From Trebonia sp. (GTDB lineage: Bacteria; Actinomycetota; Actinomycetes; Streptosporangiales; Streptosporangiaceae): a DNA stretch of 8,978 nucleotides. Where the stretch lies: the NCBI GenBank assembly GCA_030038035.1, contig JASHPP010000076.1:1-8978 (forward strand). The letters are read 5' to 3'. Shown one piece after another: positions 1-5,710 of the stretch; position 1 is the first letter of the stretch, and each line of letters begins with the position of its first letter. The notes under the pieces are model-generated. The model was not told the DNA's origin and did no database searches. It saw nothing but the letters and a program-made list of their open reading frames with translations. A program made the position numbers and the translations under genes.

Positions 1-1087
1 CCGGGCGGGCCGACATCCTCATCGCGACGCCGGCCCAGTCGAGCAGGCCGGTGTCCACCATGGCCAGCTGCACCACGCGCAGCGCGGTCTCCAGGCCGGT
101 CATGCCGTTCGCGGCCGCCGCCCACTCGGTCTCCTTGGCCTCGACCGGGTGCGGCGCGTGGTCGGTGGCCACGCAGTCGATGGTGCCGTCCGCCAGCCCG
201 GCGCGCAGCGCCGCCACGTCGGCGTGCGTGCGCAGCGGCGGGTTGACCTTGAACGCCGTGTCGTACCCCGCCGCAAGGTCGTCGGTGAGCAGCAGGTGGT
301 GCGGCGTGACCTCGGCCGACACCTGCCATCGCTTCGACTTGGCCCAGCGGATGATCTCCACCGAGCCGGCCGTGGACACGTGGCAGACGTGCAGCGCGGA
401 GCCGACGTGCGCGGCGAGCAGGCAGTCCCTGGCGATGATGGCCTCCTCGGCGGCGGCCGGCCAGCCGGCCAGGCCGAGCCTGCTCGCGACCTCGCCTTCG
501 TTCAGCTGCGCGCCCTCGGTAAGCCGCGGTTCCTGGGCGTGCTGCGCGATCACGCCGTTGAACGCCTTGACGTACTCAAGGGCCCGCCGCATCAGCAGCG
601 GGTCAGCGACACAGTTGCCGTCGTCGGAGAAGACGCGCACGCGCGCGGCGGAGTCCGCCATCGCCCCGAGCTCGGCGAGCTGCCTGCCGCCCAGGCCGAC
701 CGTGACGGCGCCCACCGGGCGGACGTCGCAGTACCCGGCCTGCTGGCCGAGCCGCCACACCTGCTCCACCACGCCGGCGGTGTCGGCGACCGGTTCTGTG
801 TTGGCCATGGCGTGCACCGCGGTGTACCCGCCGAGGGCGGCGGCCCGTGTGCCGGTCTCCACCGTCTCCGCGTCCTCCCTGCCCGGCTCGCGCAGGTGCG
901 TGTGCAGGTCGACCAGGCCGGACAGCGCGACAAGCCCGGCCGCGTCGACGACGCGCGCGCCTGGCGCGGACAGCTCCTGCCCGATACCCACGATGACGCC
1001 GCCCGCGATGTGGATGTCCGCGGCCCCGGCGCCCGCGATAACGGCGCCCCTGATCAGCCACTCCTCGCTCGTGCCGGCCTCGCTCAT
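1..1087 (-). CDS. pyrC: Dihydroorotase, class I (C-terminus cut by window edge)
   Basis: Catalyses the reversible cyclisation of N-carbamoyl-L-aspartate to L-dihydroorotate, the third step of UMP synthesis, in the cytoplasm. Reading leftward from ATG at 1087, 362 residues are visible; the usual length is about 430, so roughly the last 70 are missing. Visible signatures are the metal-binding [10 protein letters not shown] (residues 60-69, His62 and His64), FSDDG (153-157, the Asp expected in class I enzymes), QHAQ (182-185), CHVST (235-239) and ATDHAPH (307-313), which supplies the catalytic Asp309. All key residues appear present. A GGGAGG ribosome-binding site lies 6 nt before the ATG. The gene follows pyrB after 37 nt on the same strand, so it belongs to the pyrR-pyrB operon and should share its PyrR control. 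Confident: an HxH plus TDHAPH dihydroorotase next to pyrB leaves little alternative. Confidence 0.96.
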   Translation of the reverse strand, partial: MSEAGTSEEWLIRGAVIAGAGAADIHIAGGVIVGIGQELSAPGARVVDAAGLVALSGLVDLHTHLREPGREDAETVETGTRAAALGGYTAVHAMANTEPVADTAGVVEQVWRLGQQAGYCDVRPVGAVTVGLGGRQLAELGAMADSAARVRVFSDDGNCVADPLLMRRALEYVKAFNGVIAQHAQEPRLTEGAQLNEGEVASRLGLAGWPAAAEEAIIARDCLLAAHVGSALHVCHVSTAGSVEIIRWAKSKRWQVSAEVTPHHLLLTDDLAAGYDTAFKVNPPLRTHADVAALRAGLADGTIDCVATDHAPHPVEAKETEWAAAANGMTGLETALRVVQLAMVDTGLLDWAGVAMRMSARP

Positions 1088-1124
1088 GAGCTGCCCTCCC
1101 GTTGGCATGGACCAGCCGGCCCGT

Positions 1125-2081
1125 TCACGCGGCCGCCGCGGCGCCGCCGAGCAGCAGGTACAGCACCGCCATCCGGACGATCACCCCGTTGCTCACCTGT
1201 GCCACGATCGTGGACCGCGGCGAGTCCGCGACCTCGGCCGCGATCTCGACCCCCCGGTTCATCGGCCCCGGGTGCATGACGATCGCGTGCTCGGGCAGCA
1301 GCGCCATCCGCCCGGCGTCGAGCCCGTACCTGCGGCGGTACTCGCGGATGCTGGGGAAGTACGCGGCGGTCATCCGCTCCTGCTGCACGCGCAGCATCAT
1401 CACCGCGTCGCTCTTGCGCAGCTCGGCGTCGAAGTCGTAGCTCGCCTTGCACGGCCAGCTCTCGACCGCGTACGGCATGAGGGTGGGCGGGGCGACCAGC
1501 GTCACGTCGGCGCCGAGCGTACTGAGCAGCAGGACGTTGGACCTGGCCACCCGGCTGTGCAGGACGTCGCCGACGATCGTCACCCGCACGCCGTCAAGCC
1601 CGGCGCCGCGCTGGTCGGCCGCCCGGCCGTCGGCGCCAAGCCGCTGCCTGATCGTGAAGGCGTCGAGCAGCGCCTGGGTCGGATGCTCGTGCGTGCCGTC
1701 GCCGGCGTTGACCACGCTGCCCGTCACCCAGCCGGCCAGCCGGTGCGCCGCACCGGACGCGCTGTGCCTGATGACCACCGCGTCGGCGCCCATCGCCTCA
1801 AGGGTCAGCGCGGTGTCCTTCAGGCTCTCCCCCTTGGCGACGCTCGACCCGCGGGCGGAGAAGTTGATCACGTCGGCCGACAGCCGCTTGGCCGCCGCCT
1901 CGAACGACGTCCTGGTCCTGGTCGAGTCCTCGAAGAAGAGGTTGACCACGGTCAGACCGCGCAGCGTGGGCAGCTTCTTGATCGGCCGGCCCGCGACGCT
2001 GGCGAGCTCGGCCGCGGTGTCCAGGATCAGGACCGCCTCGTCGCGGCTGAGGTCGGCCGCCGAGATAAGGTGGCGCGTCAT
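1125..2081 (-). CDS. pyrB: Aspartate carbamoyltransferase catalytic subunit
   Basis: Transfers carbamoyl from carbamoyl phosphate to L-aspartate, the committed step of pyrimidine synthesis. The product is 318 aa, normal for the catalytic chain. Motifs in order: carbamoyl-phosphate loop [13 protein letters not shown] (49-61, S53-T54-R55-T56), the 80s loop SSVAKGES (79-86, Lys84), [14 protein letters not shown] (128-141, with His131 and the HPTQ box), the Asp-binding-domain start [16 protein letters not shown] (167-182), and the C-terminal MHPGPMNRG (269-277). No regulatory PyrI chain is encoded beside it, as expected where PyrR controls expression. Its ATG overlaps the pyrR stop as ATGA (2078-2081), which implies translational coupling. 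The C-terminus is a short alanine run. No frameshift or missing active-site residue was seen. Confidence 0.98.
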   Translation of the reverse strand: MTRHLISAADLSRDEAVLILDTAAELASVAGRPIKKLPTLRGLTVVNLFFEDSTRTRTSFEAAAKRLSADVINFSARGSSVAKGESLKDTALTLEAMGADAVVIRHSASGAAHRLAGWVTGSVVNAGDGTHEHPTQALLDAFTIRQRLGADGRAADQRGAGLDGVRVTIVGDVLHSRVARSNVLLLSTLGADVTLVAPPTLMPYAVESWPCKASYDFDAELRKSDAVMMLRVQQERMTAAYFPSIREYRRRYGLDAGRMALLPEHAIVMHPGPMNRGVEIAAEVADSPRSTIVAQVSNGVIVRMAVLYLLLGGAAAAA

Positions 2082-2665
2082 CGGTCACGCTCCCCGAGCA
2101 GCACGGAGTCCTCGCCGTCGGTCTCCTCGAGCAGTACCCGCACCACCTCGCGGTGGGCCGTGGGCAGGTTCTTGCCCACGTAGTCGGCCCGGATCGGAAG
2201 CTCCCTGTGGCCGCGGTCGACCAGCACGGCGAGCTGGACCGCGCGCGGCCGGCCGAGGTCGTTCAGCGCGTCCAGGGCGGCGCGGATCGTCCGGCCGGAG
2301 AACAGCACGTCGTCGACGAGGACGACCGTCTTGCCGTCCACCCCGTCGGGCGGCACCTGGGTCCGCTGCAGCGCACGCGCGGGCCGCAGCCGCAGGTCGT
2401 CGCGGTGCATGGTCACGTCGAGCGAGCCCCACGGTGCCGGGGTGCCCTCGAACTCGCCGATCCGCACCGCCAGGCGGCGGGCCAGCGGAACTCCCCGGGT
2501 GGGGATGCCGAGCAGGACAACCCCCGCGCCGCCGTGCGTGCGCTCGAGGATCTCGTGCGCGATACGGCTCAGCGCGCGGCGAATCTCCTCGGGGGTGAGC
2601 ACCGCCTTCCAGCCAGGACTGCCGGCGCCCTGCTCGTGGCCTGGTTCAGGCCGCATCGCGCACAT
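2078..2665 (-). CDS. pyrR: PyrR, bifunctional pyr operon regulator / uracil phosphoribosyltransferase
   Basis: UMP-responsive RNA-binding regulator of the pyr operon, with uracil phosphoribosyltransferase activity in many homologues. The 195-aa product has the type I phosphoribosyltransferase fold: a helical N-terminus (24-44, [20 protein letters not shown]), the [13 protein letters not shown] loop (53-65), DVTMHRDDL (83-91), and the PRPP loop [13 protein letters not shown] (114-126). It ends with [19 protein letters not shown] (163-181), typical of PyrR. The start at 2665 is favoured because an AAGGAGGT ribosome-binding site lies 8 nt upstream; an in-frame Met at 2656 is the alternative. First gene of pyrR-pyrB-pyrC, with an ATGA overlap to pyrB. 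Its ribosome-binding site lies in the PyrR-type hairpin described separately, so autogenous control is likely. Divergent from bldD. Confidence 0.97.
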   Translation of the reverse strand: MCAMRPEPGHEQGAGSPGWKAVLTPEEIRRALSRIAHEILERTHGGAGVVLLGIPTRGVPLARRLAVRIGEFEGTPAPWGSLDVTMHRDDLRLRPARALQRTQVPPDGVDGKTVVLVDDVLFSGRTIRAALDALNDLGRPRAVQLAVLVDRGHRELPIRADYVGKNLPTAHREVVRVLLEETDGEDSVLLGERDR

Positions 2666-2672
2666 GAGTCAC

Positions 2673-2701
2673 GACCTCCTTCCCCGTCTCACGGGACGGT
2701 C
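2673..2701 (-). promoter_or_regulatory. PyrR-binding leader hairpin overlapping the pyrR ribosome-binding site
   Basis: On the pyrR mRNA strand the leader folds as GACC, GU, then CCCGU-GAG-ACGGG (5-bp stem, 2695-2683), then purine-rich GAAGGA, then GGUC closing on GACC (2701-2698 with 2676-2673). The segment UCCCGUGAGACG resembles the PyrR-binding-loop consensus UCCNGNGAG, with the following bases diverging. The 3' arm contains the AAGGAGGT ribosome-binding site, so PyrR binding or stem closure would hide it. Translational repression of this kind is known for M. smegmatis pyrR; a terminator/antiterminator pair as in Bacillus is not seen here. The upstream promoter is unclear: TACCGT at 2733-2728 fits TANNNT but has no convincing -35. 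Confidence 0.7.
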
Positions 2702-3017
2702 ATTAAAGGATGCCTACGCCGCTAACGGTACCAGGACCAGCCGCGCAGGCGGTGACTCATCTCCCGGCGCCGGCGCGCGCCGGCCCGCGCCGCCGACGTG
2801 TCCCAGGCACCGCCGGGGTACCTCTCACCGCCGCTCCGGTTTGGCCGCTGAAATGGTCATATATAACATTAGAAGCAAAGGGAATCGATAGTCGCTTCAG
2901 TCGCTGAATACAATCTGTTCCCCTGCGTAACCGCCCGCTGAGCTTGGCTTTCGTTGTCGGCCAGGCCCGGGGGCTGCGGGAATCGCCGGACTTCGGCTGA
3001 TGCGGTGATCATGGAAG

Positions 3018-3047
3018 TTGTGATTTAGATCACTCTGGACATACGCT
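3018..3047 (+). promoter_or_regulatory. Candidate distal bldD promoter with TGTGA-N6-TCACT dyad on the -35
   Basis: TTGTGA (3018-3023) and TACGCT (3042-3047) are separated by 18 nt, a plausible housekeeping-sigma promoter. The -35 lies in the perfect dyad GTGAT-TTAG-ATCAC (3020-3033), readable as TGTGA-N6-TCACT. This is one base off the CRP-family consensus TGTGA-N6-TCACA and also near the older BldD description AGTGA-n-TCACC. The -10 lies in a second inverted repeat, GACA-TACGC-TGTC (3038-3050). Which protein binds cannot be told from sequence; position suggests repression or occlusion. Confidence 0.45.
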
Positions 3048-3207
3048 GTCATTACGTTCCGAGAGCGTGGGCGACCCCTCTTCCGGCCGCCTCGCGCAAG
3101 AGAATGCCGATTACATAGGGGTTGTCGCGTTCCGACGGAGGGTAGGGAGCAATCCGGGAGGGCAAGGCCGGTTACTGGACGAGTTCAACCAGTTTTTGCC
3201 ATTCGGC

Positions 3208-3237
3208 TTGACCTTGCGGCTCTCGCGGCCTTACCGT
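3208..3237 (+). promoter_or_regulatory. Candidate proximal bldD promoter
   Basis: TTGACC (3208-3213) and TACCGT (3232-3237) are separated by 18 nt. The -35 matches five of six TTGACA positions and the -10 fits TANNNT. Transcription would begin near 3244, giving a leader of about 47 nt before the bldD ATG. The BldD-box match starts at the last base of the -10, consistent with autorepression. Confidence 0.5.
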
Positions 3238-3249
3238 CACTGTGCGTAA
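3237..3249 (+). promoter_or_regulatory. BldD box (candidate autoregulatory operator)
   Basis: TCAC-TGTGC-GTAA matches the published BldD operator pattern TnAC-N5-GTnA at all specified positions. It covers the predicted transcription start of the proximal bldD promoter. The flanks add related half-sites: TTAC at 3231-3234, the inverted repeat GTAAC-C-GTTAC at 3246-3256, and TTAC-C-GTAA at 3253-3261, so more than one BldD dimer may bind. BldD is known to repress its own gene in Streptomyces. Confidence 0.6.
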
Positions 3250-3290
3250 CCGTTACCGTAAGCGACGACTGGCCGGGAAACCGAGGAAAA

Positions 3291-3791
3291 ATGCCATCTG
3301 AGTACGCCAAGACCCTCGGCGCGCGACTGCGCGCCATCCGCACACAGCAGGGACTCTCACTTCACGGAGTTGAGGAGAAGTCCCGCGGACGGTGGAAGGC
3401 CGTCGTGGTGGGTTCATACGAGCGCGGTGACCGTTCGGTCACCGTCCAGAAGCTCGCCGAACTGGCCGAGTTCTACGGAGTCCCGGTTTCCGAGCTCCTG
3501 CCAGGCGACGCTGCCCCCACCCCGATCGCGAGCGCCCCCAAGCTCGTGATTGACCTTGAGCGGATGAACCAGCTGCCTAAGGAGAAAATCGGCCCGCTCG
3601 CGCGTTACGTCGCCACCATCCAGGCGCAGCGCGGCGACTACAACGGCCGCGTGCTCTCTGTGCGGCACGAGGATCTGCGCTCGCTCGCCGTCATCTACGA
3701 CAAGTCCCCGACTGACCTCACCGAAGAGCTCATCAGCTGGGGCGTGCTCGACGCCGACGCACGCAGCAACAGCATCGAGTCGTCCTTCTAA
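3291..3791 (+). CDS. bldD: BldD, c-di-GMP-dependent developmental master repressor
   Basis: Represses sporulation genes during vegetative growth in filamentous actinomycetes; tetrameric c-di-GMP bridges two BldD C-terminal domains to make the DNA-binding dimer. The 166-aa product has an XRE-type helix-turn-helix (about 8-70, with GLSLHGVEEKS and VVVGSYERGDR, near-identical to S. coelicolor BldD as I recall it), a variable linker (72-84), and the C-terminal c-di-GMP domain. Bipartite signature: RGD (114-116), eight residues, then RHED (125-128). S. coelicolor has RQDD at the same positions; the arginines and the last aspartate are kept, while the middle pair is His-Glu instead of Gln-Asp. It ends with the conserved LISWGVLDADAR block plus a short serine-rich tail. 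The start at 3291 has a GAGG ribosome-binding site 4 nt upstream. BldD boxes lie just upstream. Confidence 0.97.
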   Translation: MPSEYAKTLGARLRAIRTQQGLSLHGVEEKSRGRWKAVVVGSYERGDRSVTVQKLAELAEFYGVPVSELLPGDAAPTPIASAPKLVIDLERMNQLPKEKIGPLARYVATIQAQRGDYNGRVLSVRHEDLRSLAVIYDKSPTDLTEELISWGVLDADARSNSIESSF

Positions 3792-3796
3792 GACCC

Positions 3797-3847
3797 GCCG
3801 CCCACCCGGCCTGGGGCCTGGGGCCCGCGGTTTGCCGGGTGGGCGGC
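3797..3847. terminator. Shared terminator between convergent bldD and the HEPN gene
   Basis: A perfect 14-bp inverted repeat, left arm 3797-3810 (GCCGCCCACCCGGC) and right arm 3834-3847 (GCCGGGTGGGCGGC), with a 23-nt GC-rich loop. It starts 5 nt after the bldD stop and abuts the stop codon of the converging HEPN gene, so it can serve both. There is no T-tract, which is common for actinobacterial terminators. Confidence 0.8.
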
Positions 3848-4423
3848 TCAGCTCGCCGACCGCAGCGGAAGCTGCGGCTGGATATCGACGCCGAGCGCCC
3901 GCTCGGCCACCGACAGGAACGTCCCCGCGTCCCTGAGCAGGTCCTCCGCCTCGCGTGCGGTCGCCGCGCGCGGCAGGCCCGCCGCGGCCGCGGCGCGCTT
4001 GGCCGCGCTCGCGGCGAAGAACGCGGCCCATTCCGCGAGCGTGGGCTCAACCTGGGGAAGCAGCTCCCATACGCTGCGCGGCCGCCTGCGGCGGCTCCCG
4101 GTGCCCGGCTCCCCCCTGGCGGCGACGATCGCCGCCGCCGCGCGCAGCGCGGCCAGGTGCGCGCAGACGTACCTGGTTCCCGGATCGCTCTCGGCGCCGG
4201 CCTCGGCCAGGCCGCGCCGCGCGGTCTCGAGCAAGTTCAGCACGGTCGCGGAAACCAGCTGCGGCGGGCCGGTCAGCGCCGCTTGCCCCGGTCGCCCATG
4301 ATGTGCCGGTTGCCCGGGATACCCTCCCCTGTCAAACGCTGGCACGTCTTTGCCAGATCCCGCGCGAGCACGCGTTGGCACTTCGTTGCCCATCGCTGGC
4401 AGCGTGCTGATCATGGTCGTCAC
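3848..4423 (-). CDS. SAV_6107-family HEPN domain protein
   Basis: An actinobacterial protein of unknown role in the HEPN all-helical superfamily, recognised from the family blocks rather than from a named homologue with a function. The N-terminal 52 residues are low-complexity (Gly/Pro/Arg-rich) and look unconserved. The domain starts near PQLVSATVLNLLETARRGL (54-72), continues through RYVCAHLAALRAAAAIVAA (84-102), an Arg-rich linker (111-116), then the block SVWELLPQVEPTLAEWAAFF (117-136), and REAEDLLRDAGTFLSVAE (157-174). R84-x4-H89 fits the loose HEPN Rx4-6H spacing, but I cannot say it is catalytic. The start at 4423 is supported by GAGGAAG 3 nt upstream; Met11 (4393) lacks a ribosome-binding site. 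No partner antitoxin-like gene is adjacent. The leader is structured and an SOS box lies 130 nt upstream. Confidence 0.82.
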   Translation of the reverse strand: MTTMISTLPAMGNEVPTRARAGSGKDVPAFDRGGYPGQPAHHGRPGQAALTGPPQLVSATVLNLLETARRGLAEAGAESDPGTRYVCAHLAALRAAAAIVAARGEPGTGSRRRRPRSVWELLPQVEPTLAEWAAFFAASAAKRAAAAAGLPRAATAREAEDLLRDAGTFLSVAERALGVDIQPQLPLRSAS

Positions 4424-4448
4424 TTCCTCTGGTCTGTGCCGCAGCTCG

Positions 4449-4534
4449 TCCCGTCACGGGAGATCTGACCGGGCGAGGCGCTTCCCCACGCCCCGCCCGG
4501 TCAGCGGCCGGCCGCCGGGGGTCGCGGCGGCCGG
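4449..4534 (-). promoter_or_regulatory. Three tandem hairpins in the leader of the HEPN gene
   Basis: In mRNA order on the minus strand there are three hairpins. H1: perfect 10-bp stem, 4525-4534 with 4508-4517, 7-nt loop. H2: 11-bp perfect stem 4494-4504 with 4465-4475, extended by 4 bp (4489-4492 with 4477-4480) after one mismatch, 8-nt loop. H3: TCCCGT-C-ACGGGA palindrome, 4449-4461. H1 and H2 are only 3 nt apart, and the ribosome-binding site follows about 20 nt after H3. Such density is unlikely to be neutral, although GC-rich DNA inflates stems. Possible roles are attenuation, an RNA-binding-protein site or transcript stability; no known riboswitch class is recognised. Confidence 0.5.
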
Positions 4535-4552
4535 AGTTCGCCATCCCTTTAT

Positions 4553-4568
4553 TCGAACACAGGTTCGT
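4553..4568. promoter_or_regulatory. LexA-type SOS box
   Basis: TCGAAC-ACAG-GTTCGT matches 11 of 12 defined bases of the actinobacterial SOS box TCGAAC-N4-GTTCGA; its core CGAAC-N4-GTTCG is a perfect palindrome. It lies 130 nt upstream of the HEPN start, in an AT-richer patch. On the minus strand TTGCCA (4573-4568) and TAAAGG (4551-4546) flank it with 16-nt spacing, a weak candidate promoter that LexA would block. No plus-strand gene starts within 400 nt, so the HEPN gene is the likelier target. Confidence 0.6.
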
Positions 4569-5007
4569 GGCAATGTCCAGCCTATTTGCTTACACGTTCG
4601 AAGGTATACGGGGGGTCTGACATTCCGGGGCCGCCGGGCGGCCGGGGGCCGAGGGGCCGGGGCCCGGCGTTAAGAGCCTGCCCGGCACGGTCCCGCCAGC
4701 ACCCGCGGCATCGTCAAGCGGGATCAACTACCTCAATCCGGACAAATCGTCCCGATGGTGCCGCCCGCGGCACGCCCGAGACGGCCAGCCGCGGTGAAAC
4801 CCGGCGGTTCCGGGGGCGCAGGGGTCTTTCCCGTTGGCTGGCCGGCGGTGCCGGGACCGCGCGATGCGGGAACGGTGGCAGCAGGGGACTGTGGGGTTGC
4901 CCACGAGGCCAGGCCCTGGTGGCGCGGGCGGCCAGATTCCGCGTGTTGTCTATCCGCGAGCCCTAAGTGACTGCCGGAGCGGGAAGACCACGGCAGGCAG
5001 CGTCCCG
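4569..5007. other. Intergenic region between HEPN and GNAT genes, no convincing gene
   Basis: About 440 bases upstream of the divergent HEPN and GNAT genes. Open frames on both strands here are Arg/Gly/Pro-rich with no recognisable domain, start context or ribosome-binding site. The left end is AT-richer and holds a TTCGAA palindrome near 4594-4599. At 4625-4675 there is a run of GC-only inverted repeats (for example GGCCGCC-G-GGCGGCC), and at 4758-4773 a GTGCCGC-CC-GCGGCAC hairpin. No tRNA, riboswitch or repeat family was recognised. Confidence 0.5.
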
Positions 5008-5013
5008 TAAGCT
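5008..5013 (+). promoter_or_regulatory. -10 element for a leaderless GNAT transcript
   Basis: TAAGCT fits the actinobacterial -10 TANNNT. The ATG at 5021 begins 7 nt after it, the spacing expected for the transcription start, so the mRNA would begin at the start codon. No ribosome-binding site is present upstream, which supports leaderless translation. No clear -35 was seen. Confidence 0.5.
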
Positions 5014-5020
5014 GTCGGTG

Positions 5021-5710
5021 ATGATGCAGACGGTCACGTTCACCGAGCTCGGGCCTGCCGAGTTCCGGCGCGGGATCGACCGGTTCGTCGCGGTGTACAC
5101 GGCCGCCATGAACCCGCCGGAACGGATGCTGGCCGGGCGGGAGGCGATCCTGGACCGGCATGCCGCCAACCCGGGGTTCCGCGCGCTGGCGGCCGCCGCC
5201 GGGCCGGTGCTCGCCGGGTTCACCTACGGCTTCCACGGCGCGCCGGGCCAGTGGTGGCACGACATCGTCGCCGGGGCCCTGGCCGTGTCGGCTGCGCCGG
5301 GTGCGACCGGGTGGCTCGCGAACTCCTTCGAGGTCGCGGAACTGCACGTGATGCCCGCTTACCAGGGCGCAGGCATCGGCCGTGAACTCCTCCTGCGGCT
5401 CACCGGCGGCCGGCCCGAGCGCACGGCCGTGCTGTCCACGGCGGACGCCGAGTCGCGGGCCAGGAGGCTGTACCGGGGAGTCGGGTTCACCGACCTGCTG
5501 ACCGGCTTTCGCTTCTCCGGCGGCGAACCGGCCTACGCGGTGATGGGCGCCACGCTGCCGCTGCGCCCGGCGACGGCGGCGGTGCCTGAGCGGCCCCCGG
5601 CTGGCATGGCGGACTCACCAGACACGCCGGGGACGCCGGGGACTGCTGGGGAACCTGGGACGCCAGGGACGGGGGGAGCGCCCCGCTCGCCGAGGCCGAG
5701 CAGCTGGTAG
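5021..5710 (+). CDS. GNAT family N-acetyltransferase with Pro/Gly-rich C-terminal tail
   Basis: Acetyl-CoA-dependent acetyltransferase; the substrate cannot be read from sequence. Of 229 residues, about 1-181 form the domain: N-terminal strands and helices with [15 protein letters not shown] (69-83), the acetyl-CoA motif [21 protein letters not shown] (105-124, Q115-G-x-G-x-G120), and motif [19 protein letters not shown] (143-160). The core seems to end at AVMGATLPL (173-181). A further 48 residues form a tail with repeated TPG units encoded by the 9-bp repeat, running 178 bp into the converging metF frame. Start: ATG 5021 (ATG 5024 equally possible) directly follows a TANNNT -10 without a ribosome-binding site; the longer frame from 4967 adds an Arg-rich unconserved stretch. 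A GNAT gene (Rv2170) also lies near the metF-like gene in M. tuberculosis. Confidence 0.85.
   Translation: MMQTVTFTELGPAEFRRGIDRFVAVYTAAMNPPERMLAGREAILDRHAANPGFRALAAAAGPVLAGFTYGFHGAPGQWWHDIVAGALAVSAAPGATGWLANSFEVAELHVMPAYQGAGIGRELLLRLTGGRPERTAVLSTADAESRARRLYRGVGFTDLLTGFRFSGGEPAYAVMGATLPLRPATAAVPERPPAGMADSPDTPGTPGTAGEPGTPGTGGAPRSPRPSSW

Larger units (their letters stand above)
2702..3290. other. Divergent pyrR-bldD intergenic region, no gene
   Basis: About 590 bases without a convincing gene between divergent pyrR and bldD. The left part is very GC-rich and holds a 14-bp self-complementary palindrome at 2770-2783. A patch at about 2850-2920 is conspicuously AT-rich for this genome. It contains TTGGCC-17-TAACAT (2841-2846, 2864-2869), a possible plus-strand promoter, and a TTCAG-TCG-CTGAA hairpin at 2896-2908 nested inside GGGAA (2880-2884) and TTCCC (2918-2922). 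Further right are the two better bldD promoter candidates and operators listed separately. An open frame at 3067-3249 starts with GTG, overlaps the promoter features and resembles no known family, so it is not called. Confidence 0.6.

Noticed and set aside
51..2183. 710-codon plus-strand open frame antisense to pyrC and pyrB
   Set aside because: It lies opposite genes with clear catalytic motifs, is Ala/Ser/Arg-rich without any domain, and is the usual antisense artefact of high-GC codon bias.
2770..2783. CCGGCGCGCGCCGG palindrome in the pyrR-bldD gap
   Set aside because: Pure CG palindromes arise easily in this base composition, and nothing nearby gives it a role.
3174..3197. ACTGG hairpin followed by five T residues (possible terminator between the two bldD promoters)
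   Set aside because: Only a 5-bp stem with a 10-nt loop; too weak to call without transcript data.
3067..3249. 60-codon plus-strand frame before bldD
   Set aside because: GTG start without a convincing ribosome-binding site, no family resemblance, and it covers the bldD promoter and the BldD box.
4332..4544. 70-codon minus-strand frame at the head of the HEPN leader
   Set aside because: Out of frame with the HEPN gene, Arg-rich, ribosome-binding site too close to the ATG, and it runs through the hairpins.
4586..4966. 126-codon plus-strand frame in the gap before the GNAT gene
   Set aside because: Gly/Arg/Pro composition dictated by GC content, no ATG with a ribosome-binding site, no domain.
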